Origin: JAYPUA01 sp038133845
Lineage (GTDB): Bacteria; SAR324; NAC60-12
Assembly: GCA_038133845.1 (NCBI GenBank)
Contig: JAYPUA010000004.1
Coordinates: forward strand, 1 to 64,000
Length of the DNA: 64,000 bases
Direction of reading: 5' to 3'
The position numbers and the translations under genes are program-made. Shown one piece after another: positions 8,445 through 16,170 of this stretch (its first letter is position 1; each line of letters begins with the position of its first letter). Under the pieces are notes generated by a model that was not told the origin of the DNA, made no database searches, and saw only the letters and a list, made by a program, of their open reading frames with translations.

Positions 8445-8896
8445 AACGCCGTACCTTCTTCAACGCCTGTGCTGTGGTGGTGCTGACCCCATGGGTGGGC
8501 AGTTGCGAGCAAGACAACCCACAGCAACTGCCCATTCCTCTGACTTGGGACCGAGATGTCTGCACGCAGTGCCGGATGGCCATCAGCGATCGCTTCCATG
8601 CAGCTCAGGTGATTGCTCCACAAGGCAAGGGACATGTTTTTGATGATATAGGCTGCGCTCTCAAGTGGTTGAAGCAGAGTAATTTTTCAGGAAAGGAGCG
8701 CATCTGGGTGAGCGACGTCGCCGACGGCGAGTGGATCGAGGCGAAGCGAGCCAACTGGCGCGCCGGTGATGAGACCCCGATGGGCTACGGGTTCGGGGCA
8801 TCCCGGCAACCGCTGGAGCCGGCGCTCAGCTTCGATGAGGTCAAAAGGCGCCTGGCCCAACTGCGGACCTCCCACCAGAAAGGTCATACTTCGTGA
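8441..8896 (+). CDS. nosL: NosL copper-binding lipoprotein
   Basis: The 151-residue protein has a short signal sequence ending in the lipobox VGSC (Cys22), so it should be anchored in a membrane facing the periplasm. The C-x2-C-R-M motif at residues 41-46 is the NosL Cu(I)-binding signature. NosL delivers copper to apo-NosZ for its CuA/CuZ sites. The FDDIGCALKW segment and GYGFGA motif also match NosL. ATGA overlap with nosY and GTGA overlap with the next gene show tight operon packing. Confidence 0.93.
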   Translation: MKRRTFFNACAVVVLTPWVGSCEQDNPQQLPIPLTWDRDVCTQCRMAISDRFHAAQVIAPQGKGHVFDDIGCALKWLKQSNFSGKERIWVSDVADGEWIEAKRANWRAGDETPMGYGFGASRQPLEPALSFDEVKRRLAQLRTSHQKGHTS

Positions 8897-9912
8897 AGGC
8901 GCCGGAGTCTTCAGGGGCTTCAAAGTCCCAAACGGAAAACCAATCCTTCACCCGGAGGTTTTTCTTCAAGAAGACCTCTACGGCCTTGATTGCAGGAGGT
9001 GGAGCCGCCTGTGGCCTCGCGGCCGTACCACTCTTGCAGGGCGAGGAGCTGCGGTTGCGTCCTCCTGGGGCGTTGGCTGAAAGGGTCTTCTTGGCCAGTT
9101 GCATCAAGTGCGGACAGTGTCTGCAGGTCTGTCCCCCACAGGTCATCCAGTTGGCGGGCCTGCGCGACGGGTTTGGCATTGGCACGCCGTACATTGTCCC
9201 CAAGGAAGGGGCCTGTATCCTCTGCAAGGGATTGCCGTGCGTGCTGGCCTGTCCCACCGGGGCGCTGGACCATCACCTCTCCGAGGGCAAGGATGCGGAG
9301 ATGGGCCTGGCAGTGGTCCATCCGGATACCTGCCTGGCCAAACGCAACCGAAATGAGGTGGCCCACGCCTTGAGGCACTTGTCCGCACAGCAAGGACAGG
9401 GCGGGTTTGGAGAACACGAAGAGGAGCATGAGCACGCAGAACCTCCGCCCAACTCGAAGGTCCCAAGGACCTCCGCTTCCCAAACGTCAAATGAAAGCCC
9501 ACCGACTCCGGACCTTCAGGCAACTCTTGCCAAGCTGCTCCAGCGATTGACTCCGGAAGAGGCAGATCTTCTGGACTCCGAATTTGAAGTGTCCGGGACA
9601 CCTGAGCAGAGGCTCCAGGGGCTCTTGGACCAACCCACTCCGCAACGGCTTGAGCAGCTTGAGCGCTTCTACCTCAAGACCCAGTCCGGAGCGGTCGGAT
9701 GTCGGGTTTGCCTGGAGCGCTGCCCAATTGCCTCGGAAGCCCCCATTGTGTTTGTCCCAGACGTGCACCCCAAAAACGGGAAGCCAAGCTTTCGCCCTGT
9801 GGTCCAGCAAAGCTGTGTCGGCTGCGGAGTCTGCGAGCAGTACTGTCCAACCTCCCCCGCATCAATCACCATCACGCCTCGGATGCGTTGGGGCGAAGGG
9901 GAGGCCGCATGA
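8893..9912 (+). CDS. nosG: NosG-like periplasmic polyferredoxin with an unusual insertion
   Basis: This 339-residue NapG/NosG homologue has a Tat-like leader (TRRFFFKK, residues 20-27) and four cysteine clusters for 4Fe-4S centres: C-x2-C-x2-C-x3-C at 70-80, C-x2-C-x4-C-x3-CP around 108-121, CRVCLERCP at 270-278 and C-x2-C-x2-C-x3-CP at 308-319. It should pass electrons from NosH to the periplasmic cytochromes. In NapG-type proteins the third cluster has a fourth cysteine a few residues upstream; here the candidate Cys147 is separated from Cys270 by about 120 residues rich in Glu, His and Pro. The start is GTG, overlapping the nosL stop. Confidence 0.85.
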   Translation: MKAPESSGASKSQTENQSFTRRFFFKKTSTALIAGGGAACGLAAVPLLQGEELRLRPPGALAERVFLASCIKCGQCLQVCPPQVIQLAGLRDGFGIGTPYIVPKEGACILCKGLPCVLACPTGALDHHLSEGKDAEMGLAVVHPDTCLAKRNRNEVAHALRHLSAQQGQGGFGEHEEEHEHAEPPPNSKVPRTSASQTSNESPPTPDLQATLAKLLQRLTPEEADLLDSEFEVSGTPEQRLQGLLDQPTPQRLEQLERFYLKTQSGAVGCRVCLERCPIASEAPIVFVPDVHPKNGKPSFRPVVQQSCVGCGVCEQYCPTSPASITITPRMRWGEGEAA

Positions 9913-10874
9913 AGAAAGCCTCGCAAGCGCCCCCGAAATTCCGATTTGAGGAGGTCCACAACACACTACCGGAAGCAGTTTCTTCCTCCCGTTCAAAACC
10001 GGCTACCGAACGTCCACGCAAGCGCAAAGGCCCCGGACTCCGGGATGTGTCGGTGCTGGAAAACCCCTACCGCCACAAGTGGCGCTTCATCCGCTGGAGC
10101 TTTTTGCTTGCCGTGAACTTTTTCTTCTTTGCCTCGTTTTATTTTGACATCCAACTGCTCGAAGGCACGCTGAGCGGTTCTCGACTGCTGGGATTTCACC
10201 TGGCCGACCCATTTGCCGCCATGCAGACCATGTTGGCCAGCAAGGTGTTCAACATCAACCTGTTCATTGGCATGATTACCGTGGTCTTGATTTATCTGCT
10301 CTTGGGTGGACGTTTTTTTTGCTCATGGGTCTGCCCCTACCACTTCCTTGCAGAGTTGGGGGAGTGGCTCCATAAACGCCTGATTCACAAGAAATGGATC
10401 AAGCGAAACCACGTATTCAACGACCGGATCAAGCACTTTTTCTCCATCTTCTTTCTGCTGCTGGCCCTGTTCTCTGGCTATACGGTGTTTGAGGTGATCA
10501 ATCCGGTTGGGGCGTTGAGCCGCGCGTTGGTTTACGGTTCGGGCTTGGTGCTGATCTGGGTCGGAGCCTTGCTGGCGTTTGAAGTCTTCTACAGCCGCCG
10601 GGCTTGGTGTCGCTATTTTTGTCCGGTCGGTGTCTCGTACAGCCTGATTGGCCGCATCGCACCGTTCAAGATGCGCTGGAACATCAACAAGTGCTCCAAC
10701 TGCAAACGCTGCCAAAAGGTTTGCATGGTTCCCTGGGTGCTCAAGGAAACCGTCAACCTAGGCAAGTCGGAGTACGTAATGTCCGGAGACTGCACTCGTT
10801 GCGGCCTCTGTGTGGACGCCTGTGAAGACGGAGCGCTGCGCTACCACGTACGCTATCTTGACCAACTGATCTGA
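9909..10874 (+). CDS. nosH: NosH-like membrane ferredoxin / quinol dehydrogenase subunit
   Basis: The 321-residue NapH-type protein has about five transmembrane helices, the FFCSWVCPYHFL and WCRYFCPVG cysteine motifs typical of the family, and two C-terminal 4Fe-4S motifs (CSNCKRCQKVC and CTRCGLCVDAC). NapH/NosH proteins oxidise quinol at the membrane and reduce the periplasmic polyferredoxin NapG/NosG. The ATG overlaps the nosG stop as ATGA. The first 60 residues are basic and proline-rich and probably cytoplasmic. There is no NosR in the window, as expected for a clade II cluster that uses NosGH instead. Confidence 0.9.
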   Translation: MKKASQAPPKFRFEEVHNTLPEAVSSSRSKPATERPRKRKGPGLRDVSVLENPYRHKWRFIRWSFLLAVNFFFFASFYFDIQLLEGTLSGSRLLGFHLADPFAAMQTMLASKVFNINLFIGMITVVLIYLLLGGRFFCSWVCPYHFLAELGEWLHKRLIHKKWIKRNHVFNDRIKHFFSIFFLLLALFSGYTVFEVINPVGALSRALVYGSGLVLIWVGALLAFEVFYSRRAWCRYFCPVGVSYSLIGRIAPFKMRWNINKCSNCKRCQKVCMVPWVLKETVNLGKSEYVMSGDCTRCGLCVDACEDGALRYHVRYLDQLI

Positions 10875-10885
10875 GGAGAAGTGCG

Positions 10886-11548
10886 ATGAGCCCTGCCCAC
10901 CCAGTGTTGCTCCACCGCAGGCTGCTGCTGATTTTTTCTGTGGTCACCGTTTTCTTCATGCTCCTGCTGTTTACCTTGCTGCCGCACCGGCTTTACAAGC
11001 GCGACTTGCAGAACGCTCGCCGGGAAGCCCGAGCAGTTTCCGAGTTGGTGAGGGCGGGCTTGCTCTCAACAATGATCAACACAGGAGACGCTCAGCGCAT
11101 CCGTCAGTTGATTCAAGAATTTCAGCAACAGCACTCCTTTGAATTTCGCATGGTGCGCAGTGCTCATGTAGAGCAACAGCACGGCGTACGCTCTGACGAG
11201 CAGGCGGCCGATCTCCTGCTCCAGCAAACCCTGGAGACAGGGCGCAGCCGCGAAGATTGGGTCGACCGCACCACATTTCGGCTGATGACTCCGCTGGTCT
11301 CCGACACCCGTTGCGGGACGTGCCACCTCACTACCGGAGGCGAGCCAGTACCCCCGGGAATCGTGCTGGGAGTATCGGAGTTGATCTTTGACCTTGCGGA
11401 AGCGGAGGCGGACTCGCTGCGGCTGATCCTGGAAGTGCTAGCGCTGCTGGTCTTCGCCTTGGTCAGCATGGGCTGGGTGTGCTACGTGATTGTCACCAAA
11501 GGCATTCTCGAACGCATTGACTGGGTGAGGCGTCCGGAGGAGAGGTGA
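10886..11548 (+). CDS. Membrane-anchored haem-c sensor-like protein
   Basis: The 220-residue protein has one transmembrane helix near residues 13-33, a periplasmic domain of about 150 residues and a second helix near 181-205. The periplasmic part carries one CGTCH haem-c motif (143-147). This layout resembles the extracellular sensor halves of histidine kinases and Tll0287/DUF3365-type haem domains, but no kinase, HAMP or output domain follows; the C-terminus is only about 15 residues. It sits 11 nt behind nosH. It could sense redox state or accept electrons in the nos chain; neither is shown. Confidence 0.75.
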   Translation: MSPAHPVLLHRRLLLIFSVVTVFFMLLLFTLLPHRLYKRDLQNARREARAVSELVRAGLLSTMINTGDAQRIRQLIQEFQQQHSFEFRMVRSAHVEQQHGVRSDEQAADLLLQQTLETGRSREDWVDRTTFRLMTPLVSDTRCGTCHLTTGGEPVPPGIVLGVSELIFDLAEAEADSLRLILEVLALLVFALVSMGWVCYVIVTKGILERIDWVRRPEER

Positions 11549-11691
11549 TGTTCCGGGAAGGAGTGCGGCCGCCTTTTCGCCTCTTGGGCCTCTCCGGAAG
11601 GCCGGAGCGCAAGGGACCTCGCGCTGCTTGATAGCGCTGGCCGGTTCCCCGGAAATTCTGCTGAAACTTTTGTTTTTATTTTTGAACTTTC

Positions 11692-12321
11692 ATGAAACAG
11701 AGAACCCCTTCAAGGGCGACAAGGGAGGCCCGGTGGGCCGGGCTGCTGCTCTTGCTACTGCTGGCGCTGCTGGTCCCGGAGCGAGGCACGCTTTCGCACA
11801 CCGTCCAGGCGCAAGGTCTGCCACCACTGAAGACTGACCGAGGCGGAGCCTTCACTCTGACTGGGCATCATGGCCGCCCCGTACGCTTGGGAGACTTCCG
11901 GGGGCGGTTGGTCCTGATCTATTTTGGATACACCACCTGTCCAGACGTGTGCCCGACCTCCTTGAGCCACCTCCAGGTGTTGCTCCGCCGTTTGGAGGAG
12001 AAGGGGAAACACCTCCAGGTGTTGTTCATTTCGGTCGACCCAGAACGTGACACTCCGGAACGCCTTGCTGAGTATGTGCCCTACTTTCATCCGGGGTTTC
12101 TTGGTTTGACCGGAACCTTGGAGCAAATCACCAAGGTCGCCCGCAGCTATCGGGTGAGGTTCTTCAAAGAGTATCCGGAGTCACAGGCAGGCTACACCGT
12201 AGCCCACACGGACGCGGTGTTTCTGGTCGACCAGTATGGGCGCTACCGTGAGCGCTACCAGACGCGCTGGGCCTTGGATGACTTGGAGGCGGCAGTTCAC
12301 AGTTTGATTCGGGCGCCATAG
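11692..12321 (+). CDS. Sco1/SenC/PrrC-type copper chaperone
   Basis: The 209-residue thioredoxin-fold protein has an N-terminal membrane anchor or signal (LLLLLLLALLV). The copper motif C83-P-D-V-C87-P and the distal His172 are all present. FGYTTCPDVCPTSL and ISVDPERDTPE are family signatures. Sco proteins insert copper into CuA centres; in a nos cluster the natural client is the NosZ CuA site. No clear Shine-Dalgarno precedes the ATG. The 140-bp gap before it contains only short GC-rich hairpins such as GGCCT/AGGCC near 11588 and no other gene. Confidence 0.92.
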   Translation: MKQRTPSRATREARWAGLLLLLLLALLVPERGTLSHTVQAQGLPPLKTDRGGAFTLTGHHGRPVRLGDFRGRLVLIYFGYTTCPDVCPTSLSHLQVLLRRLEEKGKHLQVLFISVDPERDTPERLAEYVPYFHPGFLGLTGTLEQITKVARSYRVRFFKEYPESQAGYTVAHTDAVFLVDQYGRYRERYQTRWALDDLEAAVHSLIRAP

Positions 12322-12350
12322 ATTGAGGCCCGGCTACCGTTGGAGGAATC

Positions 12351-13574
12351 ATGAGAACAACAGCCCCACGTCCAACAAGCAAATCGCAGCAGAGCCGAAT
12401 GCCGCCGGTGTGGCTCCAGTTGGGCTTTCGCCCCTTCTTTATGCTTGCAGCCACATTTTCCGCGGTGTCGATGGGGGTGTGGTTGAGCAGCCTGAACTTT
12501 GGTATCCCCAGCCTTTTTCTTGGGTTGCCGGGTAGCTGGTGGCATGCCCACGAAATGCTCTACGGCTACGCAATGGCCGTGGTCGCAGGTTTTCTGCTGA
12601 CGGCAGTTCCCAACTGGACCGGCCGCCCTCCCTCCACAGGGAGTCCGTTGCTGGGCATGGCTCTGTTGTGGAGCATCGCGCGGCTCTCCTTTCTCATCAC
12701 AGACTTGAGCCTCTGGGTGCCTCTTGTTGCTGACGGGCTCTTTGTCGTTGTGCTGAGTTGGAGCGTGATGCGTCCCATCCTCCAGGTTCAGCAGTGGCGG
12801 CAATCGGGGATCATGGCCAAGCTGCTGTTGCTGGGGGTCGGGAACCTGCTGTTCTACCTTGGAGCGCTGGGGGTGCTTGCAGAAGGGGTGCGTTGGGGAA
12901 TTTATGGGGGGCTGTATTTGATGGTCGGATTGGTTTTGACCATGGCCCGCAGAGTTGTTCCCCCGTTTACGCAAAGCGGAGTGGGGTACCCGAAGGGCGA
13001 GCCACTCCACTCGGTTTGGCTGGACCGGACCGCGCTGGCCCTGTTCCTGGGGTTCTTTGTGCTGGAGGTGTTTGCTCCGGAGACCAACGGGGCAGGGTGG
13101 GTTTCCCTGACTTTATTCGGAGTCCATGCCTGGCGCTGGAAGGGCTGGTACACGCACCGTATCTGGAAGGCCCCGCTTGTCTGGAGCCTGCACCTGGCCT
13201 ACGTCTTTCTGATCGCAGGGTTTCTCTTGGTGTCTCTTGCGCAATTCCAGGGCGTGCCTCCGATGCTTGCAACGCACGCCTTTGCGCTTGGAGGCATTGG
13301 GCTGATCACCTTGGGAATGATGGCCCGGGTTTCGTGGGGACACAGTGGACGCAATGTGCGCCAGCCTCCGAAGGGCCTGGGGTGGATGTTTGGGATGCTC
13401 CTGATCGCGGTATTCAGTCGAGTGCTGCTGCCGCTGCTGGATTTTTCGCACTACTTCACGTGGATCCTAGTTGCCCAAGTGTCTTGGATCGCGGCATTTC
13501 TGGGCTTTCTCAAGCTGTATCTGCCCGTGCTCACTCAACCTCGGGTTGACGGGAAGAGAGGAGAGGAAGGCTAG
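12351..13574 (+). CDS. nnrS: NnrS family multi-span membrane protein
   Basis: The 407-residue protein has about twelve hydrophobic helices. It begins with the family motif LGFRPFFMLA and has WHAHEMLYGYAMAVVAGFLLTA, where the conserved histidines bind haem and copper in the studied Rhodobacter protein. NnrS proteins accompany denitrification genes and protect against nitrosative stress. GGAGGAATC precedes the ATG. Its position at the end of the nos operon supports an NO/N2O-related role. No NO reductase gene is present in this window. Confidence 0.9.
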   Translation: MRTTAPRPTSKSQQSRMPPVWLQLGFRPFFMLAATFSAVSMGVWLSSLNFGIPSLFLGLPGSWWHAHEMLYGYAMAVVAGFLLTAVPNWTGRPPSTGSPLLGMALLWSIARLSFLITDLSLWVPLVADGLFVVVLSWSVMRPILQVQQWRQSGIMAKLLLLGVGNLLFYLGALGVLAEGVRWGIYGGLYLMVGLVLTMARRVVPPFTQSGVGYPKGEPLHSVWLDRTALALFLGFFVLEVFAPETNGAGWVSLTLFGVHAWRWKGWYTHRIWKAPLVWSLHLAYVFLIAGFLLVSLAQFQGVPPMLATHAFALGGIGLITLGMMARVSWGHSGRNVRQPPKGLGWMFGMLLIAVFSRVLLPLLDFSHYFTWILVAQVSWIAAFLGFLKLYLPVLTQPRVDGKRGEEG

Positions 13575-13599
13575 GCCAACTCAGCGGCTCAAAAACGTT

Positions 13600-14307
13600 C
13601 TAACCGTTCGGACACATGGCCGATAGCTGGTCCAGGTCTCGGATGGTGATCTCACGACCCTGCAGCGAAAGCACCTCGTGCTGAACCAGATCGCTAAAGC
13701 AGCGAGAGAGGGTCTCCGGGACAGTACCCAGCATCCGAGCCAACTCTGCCTTGGGGAGTGGAAGGCGCCATTGGAGGGTCTTCCGTGCCCGGCTCTCCCC
13801 AATCAGGAAGTGAACCAATCGCTGTTGCGGTGAGTGTGCTGTTTGCACTTCAATGCGCTGGAGCAGGTTCTCATTCTGTTGGGCAATCATCTCCATCAGT
13901 CGGAGCGACAGTACCGGGATGCGCTCCATGAGTTCCGAGAGCACTTCTCGGCTCATTGAGGCGTAAATCCCGGGGCGCAGGGTCCAAGCCGATGCGGCAT
14001 AGTTCCCTCCAAGAATGGTCTCCGTGAGGGCAAACAGTTTCCCAGGACAGATCATTTGGAGCACTACCTCCCGTCCATCTTCGAGGTAGCGAACCGACTT
14101 GAGCTGTCCGGAGAGGAGCAGGTGCAGGCGAGCTGGGCCGGTGCCATCTTGCAGGAGCAGTTGATTGCGTGGTGTTTTGCCCAGCACAAACCGACTTTCT
14201 ATGGCTTCAAGCTGCTCTGGAGAGAGCCCTTGAAACAAGCGGTGGCTCTGAAGCATCTCAGAGAGGGTGTTGAAGGAAGTTGGCGCACCTTGGCAAGTAC
14301 AGATCAT
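13600..14307 (-). CDS. Crp/Fnr family regulator, DNR/NnrR-like
   Basis: The product (235 residues from the ATG at 14307) has an N-terminal cyclic-nucleotide-binding-like sensor domain and a C-terminal helix-turn-helix (PKAELARMLGTVPETLSRCF). The recognition helix contains the E-x2-S-R core shared by FNR-type proteins, which fits the TTGA-N6-TCAA box upstream of nosZ. Only two N-terminal cysteines (CTC) are present, so it lacks the four-cysteine set of oxygen-sensing FNR; NO sensing as in DNR/NnrR is more likely. I prefer 14307 because GGAG lies 7 nt upstream; a TTG at 14328 is the alternative. It is convergent with nnrS. Confidence 0.87.
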   Translation of the reverse strand: MICTCQGAPTSFNTLSEMLQSHRLFQGLSPEQLEAIESRFVLGKTPRNQLLLQDGTGPARLHLLLSGQLKSVRYLEDGREVVLQMICPGKLFALTETILGGNYAASAWTLRPGIYASMSREVLSELMERIPVLSLRLMEMIAQQNENLLQRIEVQTAHSPQQRLVHFLIGESRARKTLQWRLPLPKAELARMLGTVPETLSRCFSDLVQHEVLSLQGREITIRDLDQLSAMCPNG

Positions 14308-14390
14308 GACGTTGCTCCGTGTTTTCAAATTCGACCCCCTAAGCTATCAGAAAAGCTCGCGGCAACCGGATTCGTAAATTCCCGTAGTCT

Positions 14391-15692
14391 TCAGGGAGCC
14401 TGCTCGGTACAGATCTCTCCTTCCCAGCCGAACTCACTCCACCTGACGCGGTGGTTGGCGTCAAAGCGCACCCCCTCGGCTTCCAACAGTTGCTGCTGGT
14501 GCAGCCCTCCATGTCCTCCGTTGCGCGGGCTGATCTTGCCCTGCGCGTTGAGCACGCGCTGCCACGGGACGTCAGAGGATTCGGGAAGCCCCGAGAGAGC
14601 GTAGCCGACCATGCGCGCAGTGCATCCGGGGACGGCCTGGGCAATGCGTCCATAGGTGCTCACGCGTCCCCGGGGAATCTGCCTGACCTGCTGGTAGACC
14701 TGCTCGTATACAGGTCCGCTGCGCCCGTGAAACCCCCTCAAGCTTGGAGAAACCGGAGGCCCGGCTTCGTGAACCTCCAGGGTCCGGTTCACCAGCCACG
14801 TGAGCAGCGCCGGGTTGTCCGCCTGTGCATTTTCGTAAAGTTCCTCCAACCCGCACCAGAGCTGATAGCACTGGAGGCGGAGGGAAAACTGCGGCTCATT
14901 TTGCAGCTCTCTCTCAAAATGCTCCGCCTGAATCTGCATGCACTCCAGCCACGGTGACCAGAAGAAGCTCCCGGCGACATCGAGCAAGGAGTCTCCGTAC
15001 AGCGCACAGTCCCAATCAAGGACACCGGTGATCCGCTCCCCCTCGGTGAGCACGTTGTTGGAGCCAAAGTCACCGTGGACCAGCTCTCGAACTTCCGGAC
15101 ATTCCCCGGTCAGCTCCAGAAAGTGCTGGAGTACCGGTTGCAGCGTCTGAAAATCCAGAATCTTTTGAGAAAACAGCCGTTCCCAGTCTCGCTCCTTGCT
15201 GTGAACCGTGGACTGCAGGAAGGCCTTCCAGGAGGCGTACTCGGCACAGCCTTGGGCATCGAACCGGCCGAAGCCCTCCTGCACCGGAAGTGGAGAGGAC
15301 GCGATGCGTTTCCGGATGCCAGAGACCCGAGGCGCCAGCTGCCTGAGGACGGAGGCAGGGCTGTCCTGCAAGGTCACCCCGGGAAGTTTGCGAGAGAGGC
15401 TGTAGGCGTGGGCGGTGTCAAACGTTCCGACCTCCACGATCTCCGGGATCGGAAGTCCGGGAGCAGCAAAATGCTGGTAGCAGAAGCGGTCCTTGTGGAA
15501 TCCGAAAGACTTCGGATGCACCCGCAGGATGAACTCCTCCTGATCCCAGGTGTAGGCCAGCACCCGAGATTCCATCCCTTCGGAAACCGGAGCCCATGCC
15601 GGTGACGCCCCCAGCTTCCGGGAGAGAAACCTCAGGAGAGCTTCGGTGGTGAGTTCGGCACTCGAAGGACCTCCGGAGGGCTCACTCGTCAT
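14391..15692 (-). CDS. Fusion of APH-type kinase and alkyltransferase-like (ATL) domain
   Basis: The 433-residue protein joins two unrelated families. Residues about 10-310 are an aminoglycoside/choline-kinase-like phosphotransferase, with the Brenner motif HGDFGSNN (206-213) and the metal-binding DWD (226-228). Residues about 328-413 form the DNA-binding domain of O6-alkylguanine alkyltransferases, including ARMVGYAL with the flipping arginine, but the active-site PCHRV is replaced by PWQRV (376-380). That substitution defines ATL proteins, which bind alkylated bases without repairing them directly. The ATG at 15692 overlaps the upstream gene by 11 bp. No published role for this combination is known to me. 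Confidence 0.85.
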   Translation of the reverse strand: MTSEPSGGPSSAELTTEALLRFLSRKLGASPAWAPVSEGMESRVLAYTWDQEEFILRVHPKSFGFHKDRFCYQHFAAPGLPIPEIVEVGTFDTAHAYSLSRKLPGVTLQDSPASVLRQLAPRVSGIRKRIASSPLPVQEGFGRFDAQGCAEYASWKAFLQSTVHSKERDWERLFSQKILDFQTLQPVLQHFLELTGECPEVRELVHGDFGSNNVLTEGERITGVLDWDCALYGDSLLDVAGSFFWSPWLECMQIQAEHFERELQNEPQFSLRLQCYQLWCGLEELYENAQADNPALLTWLVNRTLEVHEAGPPVSPSLRGFHGRSGPVYEQVYQQVRQIPRGRVSTYGRIAQAVPGCTARMVGYALSGLPESSDVPWQRVLNAQGKISPRNGGHGGLHQQQLLEAEGVRFDANHRVRWSEFGWEGEICTEQAP

Positions 15693-16149
15693 ACAACTCC
15701 ACCGCTTCACCAATCAGGCGAAAGCTGGCTTCGGTTTCATAGACCATCTCGCCTCCAACCTTGATGGAGTCGACTTCCAGGACTCCGGAGATCCAGACCG
15801 CGTCGAGCAGGTTCTCAATCGGGACCGGTTCGTTCATGACCACGTACACCACCTGATTCGGCGGCGGTGGCGGGACGTGCACACACATCCCGAACACAGG
15901 AACCAGCAGGAACTCCTGTACAAAGTCGAACCCGTCATCTCCTTCGACAGGAACCGCATATCCGGGGATCTTCACCGGGGCTCCACGGAGCTTGCTCAGG
16001 CTGGAGGGCATCTCTCCCGTTTCATAATTCAGCTGACGCAGGTCCTTCCAGGACAGCTCCTGAGGCTTGGAAAAGATGCTGATCGCCCAGGCGTTTGAGG
16101 CCAACAGCACTCCGGAAAGCAGTCCGCAGAGCAAGAGAGAGAGGCGCAT
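15682..16149 (-). CDS. DUF3299 exported protein, ZrgE-like
   Basis: The 155-residue protein has a signal peptide (cleavage near AWA-IS). It then carries the DUF3299 core, including IPGYAVPVE and FLLVPVFGMCVHVPPPPPNQVVYV. In Vibrio cholerae a DUF3299 protein belongs to the Zur-controlled zrgABCDE zinc operon, together with a DUF2796 protein and ABC components, the same set found here on the minus strand. It is the last zrg-type gene of this operon, 21 nt after the permease. The family is recognisable; the biochemical function is not known. Confidence 0.8.
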   Translation of the reverse strand: MRLSLLLCGLLSGVLLASNAWAISIFSKPQELSWKDLRQLNYETGEMPSSLSKLRGAPVKIPGYAVPVEGDDGFDFVQEFLLVPVFGMCVHVPPPPPNQVVYVVMNEPVPIENLLDAVWISGVLEVDSIKVGGEMVYETEASFRLIGEAVELYDE

Positions 16150-16170
16150 GGCAAGGTGGAGAAGAGTGAG

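Noticed and set aside
11548..11631. A 27-codon frame overlapping the haem-sensor stop
   Set aside because: It is Arg/Gly/Pro-rich, has no ribosome site beyond the overlap and covers GC-rich hairpins, so it is probably not coding.
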